64,000 bases of DNA from Gymnorhina tibicen (Eukaryota; Chordata; Aves; Passeriformes; Artamidae). The stretch lies in NCBI GenBank assembly GCA_013399875.1, contig VXAZ01006320.1:833148-897147 (forward strand). The letters run 5' to 3'. A program made the position numbers and the translations under genes. The notes beneath the pieces were generated by a model. The model was not told the origin of the DNA. It made no database searches and saw only the letters and a list, made by a program, of their open reading frames with translations. Shown piece after piece: positions 49,861-62,343 of the stretch; within the stretch, counting starts at the first letter, position 1; each line of letters opens with the position of its first letter.

Positions 49861-52496
49861 GCAGAATGCAGAGAGAGGGGTCTGGCACTACAGTGACGAA
49901 TGCAGCCTGCCAGCCACAGGACAGAATATCTTCCCTTGATCTGGGAAGTCTCACAAGTTATTCTGTGCAGTTATGAGCAATTCTGAAAAAAAATCCCAGA
50001 AGTTAGGAAACCACAGTGGCAATAAACATCCAGCCCTTCAAATCTGAAGGGACTGGACAACAGGAGGGGGCACGTTCCACCTTTAGCAACTGAAGCAGGG
50101 ACATGCATGATGCAGCTTCAGCCACGGGAAGATCGGGCTGTGCCAGCAGAGGACAGAGCTGGCAGGAGCTGCAGCAGCAGCAAGCAATGCTGCCCCAGCT
50201 GCCCTGGCTCTGCTCTGCACCAAGCAGCACAGACATCCTCTAACAAGGCCTGCCTAAGGCAGCAAAACCCATGACAGCCCCAGCCCACCTCCTGTCTGTC
50301 TCCAAACCCTTAATAATTGATGACAAGCATAACTAGCTAAACTTTGCTGCATTCTGAGCCAGCTCTGGGGCTTGTAAACATTGTAAGGAGTAGAGAGGCT
50401 GGGAACAAAACACAGAGCCTTCCACCTCGCTGTCACTGCTTTGAAAGCAGCCATGTTCAGCAGCCACTGACATTCCCCAATCTCACATCTACAGGAGAGG
50501 AGAGCATGAGGACAGATAAGCTCTCAGCTCTAATGAAACCTCTTCTCTTGTGTATTTCCAAGCTTTTTACATGAGAGGTCATTAATTCTGCTGTAACCAG
50601 GATGAAATACATCCTTCCTGGAAGAAAAGAGACTTTATTTCATCAAAGGCCACAATATTTCCAGAACGGAGAACCACTACTGCTTTTTTACAAATCTAGT
50701 TAAAGAATGTTATACACCAAACCTTGCCCCAAAATCCTCATTTCAGTTTCTGTCTGTTTTCTCTGTATTCAGTGGGGAACTTTTTTTGGGGTGAATTTCT
50801 CAGATTCTGGCATGGGAGACCTATATTTCTGACTAAAACACAAAAGAAAGCCACAAAGCAGGAAACAAACAATGTAAGGAAAGTATAAAGAGTAAATGGA
50901 AAACCAAAAGTGAAACAAAAGAAGGCCAAGTGTCAACCAGGGAGGTCAGTCTGCAGTTTAAAAAGGAAAGATCAATTCTAGAAGCACAAAAGGAAAAAAA
51001 AAGATAGGCTGAAATCCAGAGGCAAGAAAACAAAAAACTAATGTCAACAGTCAACAGTCCAGCGGCTTGAAGCTGATTTAAAAGGAAAACAAAGGTCCTG
51101 GTAAACTTGGAGGCTCAGATGCTGATGTAAGTCTCATCAAACCCATCACTAACTAAGTCTCCAAACTAACAAGGGGAGATGCCCTGGAAGAGTCTGTAAA
51201 GACTTCCATGAAACAGCTCTAAACTTCTCGAAGTTGTGTTGATCCAGCAGTGCCAGTGACACAAAACCACAAAAATTAACAAGTCGGATCCCCAATAAGC
51301 AATATAGGGCCCTAAATCTCTCAAGTTTTTGAATAGCTCCCAATGTGTACATGTGGATGTAGGTGTTGTTCACAATTTACTCACCTTTCTACAATGCTTT
51401 TCCTTCAGCCTGAAAATCTACAAAGCAAACTTGTACTCCTTCCAAGCCCTGCCTTTGCCCCCTTCCTGTGTCTGCCATCTGTTACCCCTGTTCTCCAGCA
51501 TTTAGCAGTTCCTGGTCCACAGCTCCCCTGTATTTTATTCACTCAGGCCCATCCCTGCTCCAAAGGATCTTTATCATCTTTTCCTAGGTTCTCAGGGAAA
51601 AAGAAAAGCAACTACAGCCGGATAGGTTTTGGTCTTTTAAACTGAGGGAAACAGTGGCAGTGAGGTCTGCCGCTTTCTCCCAGAGCCAGTGCTGCAGGAA
51701 TGAAGGATGGGCAGGGGAGGGCAGGAGGAAGACCCAGAAACCATGTCCATGGCCCACAGAAGGAACAGAGAAAAGTCAATCACTCTGAGCCCTGGGATCC
51801 TTCTACTCCTTCATCCTTTTGAGATTTAAGGGAAGTGGTGGGAAACAGAGAGAAATCGTTCCCCTCCAGCTGCCGAACTGTTTTGTCTGCTCCACTCCAG
51901 GAGGTGTGCAAGACCAGCAGATGCTCTTCTGAAGAGAATTTCCCCTTCAGGAAAATGTAAAAAGTATGAGGGCACTGGACTTTCAGGCATTTTTGTGAGT
52001 CTAGATGCCAAAACCCATTTTTCTCTCCACAAAAACCTTGTGACACCAACTCTGTATTATATGCAAATTATTACTAGCAAAGTGCACTCTTCTGGTATTC
52101 TAAGCCCTGAAGAAGGACTTGTTTGGGGCTTTTTTTCCAAATAAAACATTTATGTTCTTAAAAATATTTCCTCTGTCTACAAAGTGGGCTCTTAGAGCAC
52201 CAGCAAAGATACTGATGCTTGTTCTCTTCCCATTTGGAACACAAGAAAACAACAGGTAGAGGACAGGGATATGTTGAGAATTGCTTAATCTTTGTGTTTC
52301 CTTATCTCCTCTCTGATGTCTCATTCAGGGGAAGAGTTCATTTCTTACTACAGCATCTTGTACAGTGAAAAGCTGATTTAATCTTAACCTGCTCCAACAT
52401 TATCCACAGAACCTGTGCAAGGCAGAGCCAGATTCTTGGTGACCTGGAACAGGTCACTGAAAAGTGAATGGAAGACATAGATGTCTGCACCAGATT

Positions 52497-52526
52497 AAAA
52501 AAAAAGAAAAAAAAAAGAAAAAAAAT
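52497..52526 (+). repeat. A-rich tract
   Basis: Four runs of A are broken by single G residues. It could be the remnant of a poly(A) tail or simple sequence. No element is recognised upstream. Confidence 0.8.
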
Positions 52527-55500
52527 CTGAATAAAAGACTTTCTGTCAGTCTAAAATAACTAGATACTTATCCATGCAAGTGTATGAATCAAAGCATTGC
52601 CCAGCCCTTGTTCAAATTCAGTAGGCTGGAAAGTTAAGTTGCTTCCCAAAGGCATGTCACACTGTTAAAGGACAAAGGTTCCTATGCACTTGAGGTACAG
52701 GGCAGGCAGTGATCCATGGCTCCTTATAGGAACAGGGACCACAGCACAAACTGCTTCAAGTTGGCAAACACAGCTAAATAGTAATGACAGCAGCACTGGG
52801 TATTGCTGTTCAAGAGAAAATACAGAATATGGGAAGTGGTAAAACTGGACAGCTGCTTAAAGCAAAGCACATTCCATAATCCACATGTGAGGAAACATGC
52901 TGAGGTGAAAATCTGCTATAAATCAGCTTGAAAATCAGTCTGATTCATTTTGGAAGAGACAATACAGATATATGTATCAGCGTGGACCATACCAAGTGTT
53001 CAGACATCAGGATCCCATTTCCCAAAATCATAAAACGGGGGTTTTTTTTAAAAGCCCCAAACAAATAAATGCTTGTGATTGTTACATTTTACTTCTAATG
53101 CTGCCCTTAGCTTCTGTTTTCTCACATGCTTCACAACATTCCTTCAGACTGAGACTCCTACATAACCCCCTGAATCCAGAAGCTGGAACATAAAGTAAGA
53201 GCAAACAGACAGCTATTATGAACTGCCACAGACAGCAGTATGATTAGACATGAATATCAGTTACATCTTTATTAGCGTGTAGTACAGAATAATAAGGTGG
53301 AACAAGCTAAATCAGGTGTCTTCCAAAGCCTAGATTACTAGGGAAAAGAATAGTTGCTCCAAGATGAACCACGAATTTTATCCGCATATTCAAGCAGGAA
53401 AAATTACCATTTTTCAATGCCATAAGAAAGCAAGCAGAAAGTGAACTGATAATATTCACATGTGGAAGTTACTTAAAACTCCAACTGATCTGTAGGCTGG
53501 GTTATTAGTACTTGAAAAGCCAGCTACCCACTGAGGCATGAGATTCAAAGAAAGCTATAAAACATGAACATTAGCGTCAGAAGGCTTTCGAAGACAGCTT
53601 AGGTCTCAGAAAGAAAGGCATTCTCCATCTGAAATGCAGCACCTATGGGTTTTGCCATCCAAACTCAGATTATTCAGGCTCTAAGATAGTGATTTATTTG
53701 GATGTTACACATTTAAATGAAGACCATTTGGCATTCATTCTGTCCCCAAAGTGCTTCAAAGAGCTAACTGAACTGATTTTTGAGGAATTGCAAAGTGATG
53801 AAATTTTAATTTTATTCATCTTGGATGAAATTTTAATTTGAATAGAGGCCTTAAAACAGTATAATGAAATACTAATTTTGTTTTTGTACTGACATAGACT
53901 AAGTCTCACAACATTAAGTTTTTAATAGTACATACTAGTCTGGAAAAAGCTATTTGTAGGGTCTGCTCAACTGCTTTCAACAGTGACTGAGTAAAAGAAA
54001 GGCATAGTTTAACATATATATCATGATATGAGGAGCATATCGCCACTGAGAGACTGATAAAGCCATGGAAGCTCCTGCAAAGAAAAATACAGCATTTAGT
54101 ATGCTGTGTTCAGCATAAAGCAGATTTATCAGAAAGAGGTAGTTGACTTAATCTAAGGTCAGCAGAGGATATTTTACAGTTTATGACATGGAGAAGAGAT
54201 TATGTGATCCAAATGCCTACATTCTACAGCTATAGTAGAAGTAACATATACTACACAGGCAAAATCCAGTTCATATTAAGTGACAATTGTACATTCCTAA
54301 CATAAGCCAACAATATTATCTTGTTTAGCAGTGCAAGGAAAAGATGTGAACATAATTCTCTATTAAGGTCAAAGAGCAAAGGAAAAGTCTGCACCTTTGT
54401 CTTCAGGAGTGTGACAGGTGTTGGTTGTACCAGGGCCACCCGGCAGACACAGGACAGATGCCGTAATCACCATGTCTGGTAAGACCAAGCACAGCTGCAA
54501 CCAGAACACAGTCAGGGGAAACAGCAACGATCATGCCCTGAGAAAAGCTGCCAGATCCTGTTAAAAGGAGATGAAGAAATGTAATATATTAATAATAGGT
54601 ACATGGTTTTACAAAGTGTTAGAAACCCCACAGCCTATGTTAGACCATGATCTTTGGCAACAGATCCAAACCTGGGGAATACGTCAAACCACAACGTGTG
54701 CATCCATTTAACTTCTTGGTGAACTAACCAGTTTCAAGAGCCTGACCAGACTCTGAGGCAGGAGACTGAATGCAGTTAAAGAAAGTGCCTTGCCTTCTCT
54801 CTTCAGCAAAGTGACCCCTGTGTGCTCATTAAATTTTATTCTGCAGGTAATTGCTGACTAAAATCACAGCAAGTCTGCACCCAGCCTTGCTGGTCAAAGG
54901 AGGAGTTGCCTGTATTATAGGTCCTTGCTACCAAAGATATTTAATAAGAAGGGAGTCAGATTTTCTGAGACCTACATAATTGAGAGCATTGTTAATTGGC
55001 ACAACAGAAATGGAAATGAGATGGTATTGGTGATGGTTTACTTTTGAGGTAGAAAAAGGAGTATGTTTTCCACGAACAGGATAATAAATCAGTGCAGCTT
55101 CTATCACACTAATTTGTTAAACGGTGTTGGTAACAAAGATGTTTTTGCATCAGATGCCTGCATAAGGCATTTATGAGGTTTCACCATTCTGACACAAAGC
55201 ATGTGCAATGACGTATTAGGTGATCCTAATAAATGATACAAACGTAGTGTTTAATCAGTAGAATAAGGTATCTTGAATAGACTATGCAATATGAAACCAT
55301 GAACAGCTTACACGGAATCTGTAAATTGTATTTTAGGGGCTAAAAGAGAGCATTTGACTGATGAAGTATTTTTGAAAATACCTTTCCCATGGCATTGGCA
55401 GCTATCATTTATCTTGCTCTGATCAAGATGAAAACAATCTGAGTAAACAAGCAGTAACAATTTTTCTGCTGACTAAAATACTCTCTACTGCTTTCTTCAA

Positions 55501-56819
55501 TTTCAGCAATAGGCTATTAACTCATGGCTTGTTCGGCTTCTTCATAAAGCTACAATAACCTCTTTGTAACTTTGTAAGCTTTCACACAACCGGAAGGAAA
55601 AAATCTGGCAGGGAATGAGAGCTGAGCAGGTTCAATTTTCCACCACCTACTAACAGAAAACAAGAAAATGGAGAAGTGCTCTGTGTTACATACCCGGTGA
55701 CTGTCCCTCCAAATCAATCAAAAAAACAAAAAAAGCTCATTAAAGGGAAAACTAAGAGTGAGAAGTGGCGTGCTGAACAAGCTGTAAATGGTTAATGTTC
55801 CCCAGCTCTGAAGCCAGGAATAGGCACCATGCAAGTCCTGTCCAGAAAAATGTATTAGTACCATCAGCAGAAACTGACACAGGATGCCAGTATCCATTGA
55901 GGGAGGGATTCAGAAGAGAAGGAACAATACGACAGGCATTGAGGTGACATCTGCAGGGGCTGGAGAACAATTTCCAGAGAATGAGTGTCTTTTAATAAAC
56001 CGAGGTTTAACTCTTATCAGTCTCTGTTACAGATCATTACTATGAGAAACAATGAGAGCCATTTGTATCCCTTTCTCCCTGCAGGACATGTCTGAGGGAG
56101 AATAAACCTCTTTCCTCCTCCAGTGTCAGCTTGTTACTGGCAGCATTGGCTATAAGTGAATAAGCTTTATTCAAATGATTGCTAAATTTAGCAGATATTA
56201 GCATGAAGTCTCTAGAGGGGTGAAAACCGGAGAAGAAAGCTTTAAACAAATAGACCAAAGTAACACTGAAAAATAGATGCAATTTATGGCAGAGTCAACC
56301 TCTCTGCCTGACGAGTCTAGCACAGTTAAATCTGGACTTTGGGGCCTTGCTGAGACAAAATATGACACCATCCCCTTTCCTCCAGGTCTGTGACTACCCC
56401 TGTGATGGCAGGACCCATCGTGTTGTCCACAAAATCAGATTCATTACCCGGTGTGCAACAAGCCAGTGGTTACACACTTAGGAGAGACTTTGATTATTTA
56501 TTTCAGAGTTGCATGAGCCTGGGTGCTCGGTGACATTCCACAAACCGAGCACACCCACCGGACTTGCTACACCATCATTTATAGGCAGAAGTTCAGGGTT
56601 TGTAACTTTCCAACTAGAGCCCCTGTGCTGTGATGAGTTGGTAAGAGTAATTACATAACCTCAGCTAGCGTCTATGCAGGCTCAGGGGAAGGGCCTTCAC
56701 CTGGACAGGGATCTTTTTGACCTTTAGGCATGACTTTAAGTATTATAGAGAGCATACAGGGACCTTGAGTATTCTGCCAAGTTAGCAATGTATACATAGA
56801 CATACATCAACATTTTGAT

Positions 56820-57060
56820 TTTCTACATCCTTAAAGGTTGTTAGTTCCAGGATATCCTTGAGTAAGGGATACTAAATGCTATCTGATCTACTGACACAGA
56901 ACATCCTGACTTACTACATTCTTCAAGTTTGTTAGTTCCTGGATGTCCTTGACTAAGGGACACTGGCTGCTGCCTGTTACACTGATTAAGTCTTTTTTCT
57001 TGCTGATTAGCATTGAAAGCAGTCAAAGATCTTGCATCAAAGAACATCCTGATTTAAGAT
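56820..57060. repeat. Decayed tandem duplication (about 91-bp offset)
   Basis: TTGTTAGTTCC, followed by GGATATCCTTGAGTAAGGGA in one copy and GGATGTCCTTGACTAAGGGA in the other, recurs 91 bp apart (56838 and 56929). AGAACATCCTGA recurs at 56898 and 57041, so the second copy carries about 50 extra bases. Divergence is roughly 15-20 percent by eye. No coding frame is preserved. Confidence 0.65.
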
Positions 57061-57071
57061 AATCTTGATAG

Positions 57072-57312
57072 TCACAGAATCTAGCCCCAGCCCCCGCCAA
57101 GTCAGGGTCACCTAGAGCAGGTGACACAGGAATATGTCCAGATGATTTTGAATGTCTCCAGAGACGGAGACTCCACGACCTCCCTGGGCAGCCAGCTCTG
57201 CCGCCTTAAACGTGGAGAAGTTCTGCCTCGTTTTGAGGTGAAAATGCCTATGTTCCAGCTGTGGCCACTGCTCTGTGCCGTGTCGCTGGGCGCCACCGAG
57301 AGGAGCCTGCCG
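57072..57312 (-). mobile_element. CR1 LINE fragment abutting the RPS19BP1 CpG island
   Basis: The plus strand reads the reverse complement of the CR1 3' region: CACAGAATCTAG, GGGTCACCTAGAGCAGGTGA, TTTTGAATGTCTCCAGAGAC, GGAGACTCCACGACCTCCCT and GTCGCTGGGCGCCACCGAGA. From about 57180 the copy has gained CpGs relative to the consensus and blends into the CpG island. The long plus-strand ORF starting at 57121 crosses this element and the promoter and is not a gene. Confidence 0.85.
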
Positions 57313-57740
57313 CCGCTTTGCCGAGCCGGCGGTGCCCGCGCAGCCGCCCCTCACAGGCCGCGGGGCGGGGCCGGGCGGGTGCGGCGCGGGAGTCAGANCG
57401 CGCGGGGCGCTGTGGGGCCGGGCGGGAGCGCGGCGCGGTCATGTCGGCAGCGCTGCTGCGCCGCGGCCTGGAGCTGCTGGAGCCGCCGGGTGAGCCCGCG
57501 GGGCCGGGGTTGTGCGGGCGGGCACAGGGAGGCTCCCCGGTACGGCTGCAGTGGCTCCGTTCCTCTTCCCGCTGCAGGTCGGGCAAAGGCGCCGCCGGGA
57601 CTCCAGCGAGGCCGGGCCGGCCCCAGGGCGGCGGGCGCGGCGAGGCGGAGGAAGAGGGCACCGGAGCCCGGTAGGAACAAGGCCACGGTCAAGGGCAGAG
57701 TCGTGAAGTCGGCGATAGGTGAGTCCCGACGCTTCCACAG
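57260..57740 (+). promoter_or_regulatory. RPS19BP1: CpG-island promoter of RPS19BP1
   Basis: GC content and CpG frequency rise sharply here (GGGGCGGGGCCGGGCGGGTG around 57363, further GC-boxes, no TATA). The block covers the start codon, the first two exons and the tiny first intron. Transcription probably starts between about 57380 and 57440. One ambiguous base (n at 57399) falls in the presumed 5'UTR or core promoter. Confidence 0.75.
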
Positions 57741-59339
57741 CCCTCGCACCTTGTGGTGTCCCGCAGCCACGCTGCCGGTCGCTGTATCCATTGCATCTCA
57801 TCGCGTCCCATCGCATCGTATCTCATTCTCCTGCATGCCCTCTTGGTGTCGCTCACTTAAACGCAGCCTTATTTGTGGGCGCACCCCTATCCCTGAGCTG
57901 TAGCAGTGTCTTTCTCCGGGGGCTTTGCTGATCCTCCTGTGTCTCTCCTCGTGAGCTGCCTGGATGAGCAGCTGATGTGTTTTGTCCCTTTCTGCTTTGC
58001 CCCAGAGGAGTACCATAAGAAGAAGCCTGTGAATCACTTGAGAGAAAACCTGCAGTACATGTTGAAGGGACGACTTGTTGCAGACAAAGCCATCACAGAA
58101 CAAGTAAGACTGTAATTTCTGTTGGGGGAGGTCTGTTTCTACTGAGGAACACAGGTGAATGAATGGGAATTATCCCTGGATCTTCTAGATTTATACCTTG
58201 CGCAAGAGAGTCATGTTAAGTTTCTGTCTGCAAATGGCCTTGAGGAATTCCTGTGTGCACTGGAAAAATAACTTACTAAGCTTTGAACTGTTGTTGATAT
58301 GTTGCCCCCCATGATGTTCTCTGGTACTAGTTGAAATCATAGAATCATAGAATGATTTGGGTGGGAAGGGATCTTAAAAGATCATCCAGTTCCAACCACT
58401 CTGCCATGGGTAGGGATTCCACCCGCTACATCAGGTTCCTCAAATGTCCTGAAAGCTGTTGGCTTTTCTTAATTATCGAAGATATGTTGTTGTTTCAGCT
58501 GGCAGAGAAGCCCTGGTTCAGACCTTCTCCTTACCATCGTTCAAACTGGCCTTCTCTGTAGCTGGAGGCTGATTAAGGAGGAAACAGATGTGCTGCTGGC
58601 TCATGTAATAGGAATTACTTAGCCTCTTAAATGGTGTTTCTCATAACTTGAGAATTTCTTGAGTGGTCTTCCCCAAAAGGTAGTCTCATGCCAGGATTTG
58701 AAGAGAAGAATAGCTGACAGTGCTAGAATCTGGGGCTGTTTTTATGAGATACAGGCGGTTAACATACATAAATAAACAAAGTTGTTTAGGCCAGCGTTTC
58801 TCAGGCTGGAGATTTGACAGGAGGTGACAGTGTATTAGAAAATGCTGAGGGAATTCCACAAACTCGTTGGGTTTTCAGGTTGTGTCATGGAGAGAGGGGA
58901 TGAAAAGAAGGCCATAGTGTCAGGAAGTTCTGAATTGAAATCAATGTTCTTATGTCTGTGACAATTACTAGAACATAGTTTTCGTATTTGACTCCAAATA
59001 ACAAGTTGGTATCTGCTGTTGTCCCAGTGACCTGCTTTGGCTAACATCAGTGGTTTGCCTTGCTTTTCTTTGGAGGCACTCTGGAAAATAGCAGGGTTCT
59101 TGTAGAACAGCGGGGATGCTGCAGGTGAGCTTGAAAATCACTGTTTTGTGGTTTGGTCTGGATAACAATGACTGCTGTTTTTTCCATCTTTGTATTGTCT
59201 GAAGGTTCTTGCCCAGAACAGAGGCAGGAAGTCCAAAGATCAGCCTCCGGAGAAGACGGAAAAGAAGAAGCCCGAAGGCACTGTGTTTACCGAGGAAGAT
59301 TTCCGTAAATTTGAGAGGGAATACTTTGGGATACCATAA
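57441..59339 (+). CDS. RPS19BP1: RPS19BP1 (AROS, active regulator of SIRT1), four coding exons, 140 aa
   Basis: Exons: 57441-57489, 58006-58103 and 57578-57718 in between, then 59205-59339 (49, 141, 98 and 135 nt in order; phases 1, 1, 0). All introns are GT-AG: 88, 287 and 1101 nt. The protein begins [13 protein letters not shown], identical to human RPS19BP1, and ends [19 protein letters not shown], against human [18 protein letters not shown]. Between them lie an Arg/Ala/Pro-rich basic segment (residues about 17-50), [16 protein letters not shown], a conserved block around [10 protein letters not shown], and QNRGRKSKD followed by a Lys-rich stretch typical of a nucleolar signal. Length is 140 aa against 136 in human. 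The family protein binds ribosomal protein S19, takes part in small-subunit ribosome biogenesis in the nucleolus, and binds the deacetylase SIRT1. There is no frameshift or lost splice site. Orientation opposite to CACNA1I matches human. Confidence 0.96.
57490..57577 (+). other. RPS19BP1: RPS19BP1 intron 1 (88 nt, GC-rich)
   Basis: The donor is CCGG then GTGAGC and the acceptor is TTCCCGCTGCAG. At 88 nt and very GC-rich, it is close to the minimum workable size and could be retained in some transcripts. Confidence 0.9.
58337..58445 (-). mobile_element. CR1 LINE 3' tail in RPS19BP1 intron 3
   Basis: The plus strand begins CATAGAATCATAGAATGATT, the reversed CR1 terminal repeat. It continues with GGGAAGGGATCTTAAAAGAT, CCAACCACTCTGCCATGGGT and CATCAGGTTCCTCAAA, then breaks off. 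It is short and 5'-truncated. Confidence 0.9.
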
Positions 59340-59655
59340 ACATCGTGACGGGAATTTTTGCAGCTCCAGTCTTTCTGCAGCTTCTCCAGCCTGGCATGCA
59401 GGCCTGGGCATTTCCTCGGCGTGTTTGAGATGGCACGTGGGGGATGTGCCTCTGCCAGCGAGTGCCTCCGTGTCGGACTTGCAGAGCAGCTCTGGTCTGG
59501 GCAGAGCTTGTTACTGGCCAGCTAAAGCCACAGAGGTGCTCTTGGCTCTGAGGTGTGTTGTCCTTATAATTATCTTCCTGCAGCCAGCATGTCTTGCATT
59601 CTTGATGTAGAAGGGTGGACTAAACCAAATAAAAGTCTTTTTCCCTTTCTTCAGG
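59340..59655 (+). terminator. RPS19BP1: RPS19BP1 3'UTR and poly(A) signal
   Basis: About 290 nt after the stop codon, AATAAA occurs at 59628-59633. A T-rich/GT-rich stretch (GTCTTTTTCCCTTTCTTC) follows directly, so cleavage near 59650 is expected. A second AATAAA about 110 nt further (59741) could give a longer 3'UTR. Confidence 0.8.
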
Positions 59656-62343
59656 ATATAAGGCTCCTGCTACCTGTGTTATTTGGCAGGGAGCATTGAA
59701 AGTACTGTATCTGAATGGAGAAATGTTTTGGACCAGCATTAATAAATTTCTGGAAGGGAAGGATGCTTTGAAAGACTGTTAAACTTGAGTAACCCTGCAG
59801 TTTGGGTTCTTATTACAGCCCCTGTCAGGTCTGTCAGTCATTGCAAAAACTTTTTATATGTCATTTGATTAAATAGTTGTTGCAGACACTGTCTCTCTTT
59901 GCCTTTGTAGTAGTGATTATTATGACAGGTGATGAAGATGAACCATGTCACTGCTGTGATCCAAGCATTCCTCTCTTCAGGATGACTCAGCTGTGTGAAT
60001 GGCCTCACTGATTCATGTTGACACATACATTAAACCATCTCTCTGACATGCTAGGCCTTCAGAGAGTGCAGGTTGGAATGGAGATGACTCCTCCATTTTG
60101 GCTACTCACAATCTTCCCTCTCTCCAAGGAAGAGCTCTCACACGGAGAAAGTTGTCCTTTGGGTGTTTATAGCAGAGTGTCCCACCGAGATTTAGTCATG
60201 CCAGGAGGGCACCACTGCTGAGTGTTGCCGGGTCCTGTAGCCAGGAGGGCTTGTGACCCAGATGTTAGTCTTGGCATCAAATTAAAATCTGAGCCTGAGC
60301 TGAACCCTTGCTGGGTTCAAGGGAAGTTGTTTTCTCTCAGATTACCATCAAGTTCCCAGCTGTAACAAACAGAAGGCCCAGCAGGTGGAAGTGTTGTTCC
60401 AGAAACTTCCTCACTAAACTACTCTGAATGTTCTTCTGCAGAGCCACTGCCTTTTCCTGTGCCTTACCCAAAGAGATGGGAAATATGTTCCCTTGGGAAA
60501 AAAACAGCTAAGGAGAAGGACTAATGCCAAGCTTTGGTTAGGCTCAGGAGTTGATTACAAGGGGCTTGTCTGACCTGAGCAGCAGCTGCTTGATGCCAGC
60601 ACAGGCAGGAATTCACTTATCCCTTCCCTGCCCTCTGATTATAGTTCCTGGTGCTGTCCTCTTAAGCCTGTGCCTCCTCTGTTGAGGTCTTTTCCTCTTG
60701 TCTGCATGGGAGGAAAGGTCACTTGGACGCATGAGATCCAGACAGGGGAAATAGTGAGCATACTGAATCGTACATACTGGAAATTGGGTAACAGCACGTG
60801 GGAGGGGATTTCTTGTAATAGGATCAAGTTCAACTATCTGCAGCCAAAAGTGGTAAATATAGAACAGTTCAAAGAACAATTCCCTTTTTTTTAGTTTGTT
60901 CTTGCTTCCAAAATTTAAAAAAACTAAAAAAGAAAAAAAGCTTCTTAAAAGAATGGAAGCACTATTGTTTGAAAAAATAGTTGAGCAAAATGTGTATTCA
61001 GCACGTCTCCCTAAAACTTCTGCTCTGTGTGCCTGCTGCAGTGCATGTGAGCTGGCCTAACACAAGCACCTCTGTGTGGAGCTGTCATGAGGATAATTAG
61101 CTGTGTGGAAAAGCTGGCTGTGCCACAACTTGACTGAAAGAGGTTGATTTCTGGGGTGTTGTTTTGGTTTAAGCCTTCATCTTCAGTATTTGGCATTTCC
61201 TATGACCCTACAGAGGTCCTTCATGTTATCTCCTGCTCCTCCTTTACCCATTCCTCCTACACACCCTTGTTTCTGTGGTTGTTCAGCCCCTGGGCCCTTC
61301 TCCTGCAGGCTGAGGGAAGCAAAACCGTCCTTCCTGGCTCCGGAAAAGGGCAGGAGGGTAATGCGGTTCACTGTCTTTGTACAAAACCCAGCCTGTTTGT
61401 TTGCAAAGGTAAACAAACAGGAAAGCTCTTCTTTCAAAGTTAAGGAGGAACATTAAAGTGGGGTCCAGAGCAGTTCTCCGTGAGGATAATAACACCCAGG
61501 TCAGTGGAGTTTCAAAGTTGGGTGGCAGCCCTCATTACTGGCTGGAAAGACTATTAGGGCCAACACAGGTAATCAACATACTTCTTGAGGCATTATGTTG
61601 TCAAGGAGGGTAAAGCTACCTAACAGACTGAATTTTGCCATTTGAAACTAAATTTGATTGTACCATCAACAGTATCCTTAAATAAATTAAACTTTATTTT
61701 GTGGGAGGAAGGAAAAAGAAGCAGATGCGGATGGTGGCTCTAGAGATACCATCTGCAAGGGCAAACATCTAACATGTTGCAGCCTTGGCTTTCCCCCTCT
61801 CTGGCAGGGTATGAGCTCCTAGGAAAGAAGAGCAATGCCACCTGAATACTGGGTAAGTACGGACAGGTGGTGCCCCCTGAGGGGAATATCTTCAAATGAG
61901 ACGGCAGAACAGGTACCAGCCTGTTGCATGTGCCTGCTGTTAAACTAAAGCCAGGCACCTTCTCATACTCCCAGCTGTCTGTCTAGCCATGCTCAGAGCA
62001 TGCCGGCTCCTTGGCTGTGCTGAAACCCCAGGAGGTGGCTACCTTGGAGCAACCTGCCCCATCCCTGTAAGTGTTCAAGGCCAGGCAGGATGGGGATTCG
62101 AGTAACCTGCTCTGGAGGAAGGTGTCCCTGGCAGGGGGGTTGGCATGAGATGATCTTTAAGGTCCCTTTCAACCCAAACCATTCTATGACTCCGTGATCT
62201 CTGTTCTTTTCAGCCAGACTTCTCTGCCCGATGGAAGAGACAAGAAGGGGTTAGGGAAGCAGCAGCTGCCATAGCTGCTTTTCCTAGTTGGCCTCCAACC
62301 TGTTTCCCACGCTGGAAGCTGACAGGCTGCAGCCCACAACAAC
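59656..62343. other. Flanking DNA downstream of RPS19BP1
   Basis: I see no supported gene. ATF4, the next gene in human on this side, is not recognisable: no basic-leucine-zipper coding pattern appears on the minus strand. The only clear element is the CR1 tail at about 62.05-62.2 kb. Short frames at 60.6-60.9 and 61.1-61.5 kb exist on both strands and look like chance. Confidence 0.5.
62052..62201 (+). mobile_element. CR1 LINE 3' tail
   Basis: The landmarks GTTCAAGGCCAGGCAGGATG, GGAAGGTGTCCCTGGCAGGG, GAGATGATCTTTAAGGTCCC and CAACCCAAACCATTCTATGA follow the CR1 3' end in order and finish at the terminal repeat (CTATGACTCCGTGA). The copy is about 150 bp and 5'-truncated. Confidence 0.9.

Larger units (their letters stand above)
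42772..57071. other. Gene-poor stretch between the CACNA1I promoter candidate and RPS19BP1
   Basis: No exon is recognised here. It contains the solo LTR and CR1 at 44.0-45.2 kb, an RFX motif at 46.2 kb, the GGAGA microsatellite at 49.4 kb, purine-rich simple sequence to about 49.9 kb, an A-rich tract at 52.5 kb and a decayed duplication at 56.8-57.06 kb. About 52-56.8 kb is distinctly AT-richer and nearly without long ORFs. The plus-strand frame at 42881-43636 matches nothing known. Confidence 0.5.

Noticed and set aside
57121..57903. 260-codon plus-strand ORF over the RPS19BP1 promoter
   Set aside because: It begins inside a reversed CR1 copy and crosses the CpG island and two introns of RPS19BP1. 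Only its middle part (exon 2) is real coding sequence.
59656..62343. ATF4, expected next to RPS19BP1 from human gene order
   Set aside because: No minus-strand frame shows the basic region or leucine zipper. The gene must lie further right or the order differs in this bird.
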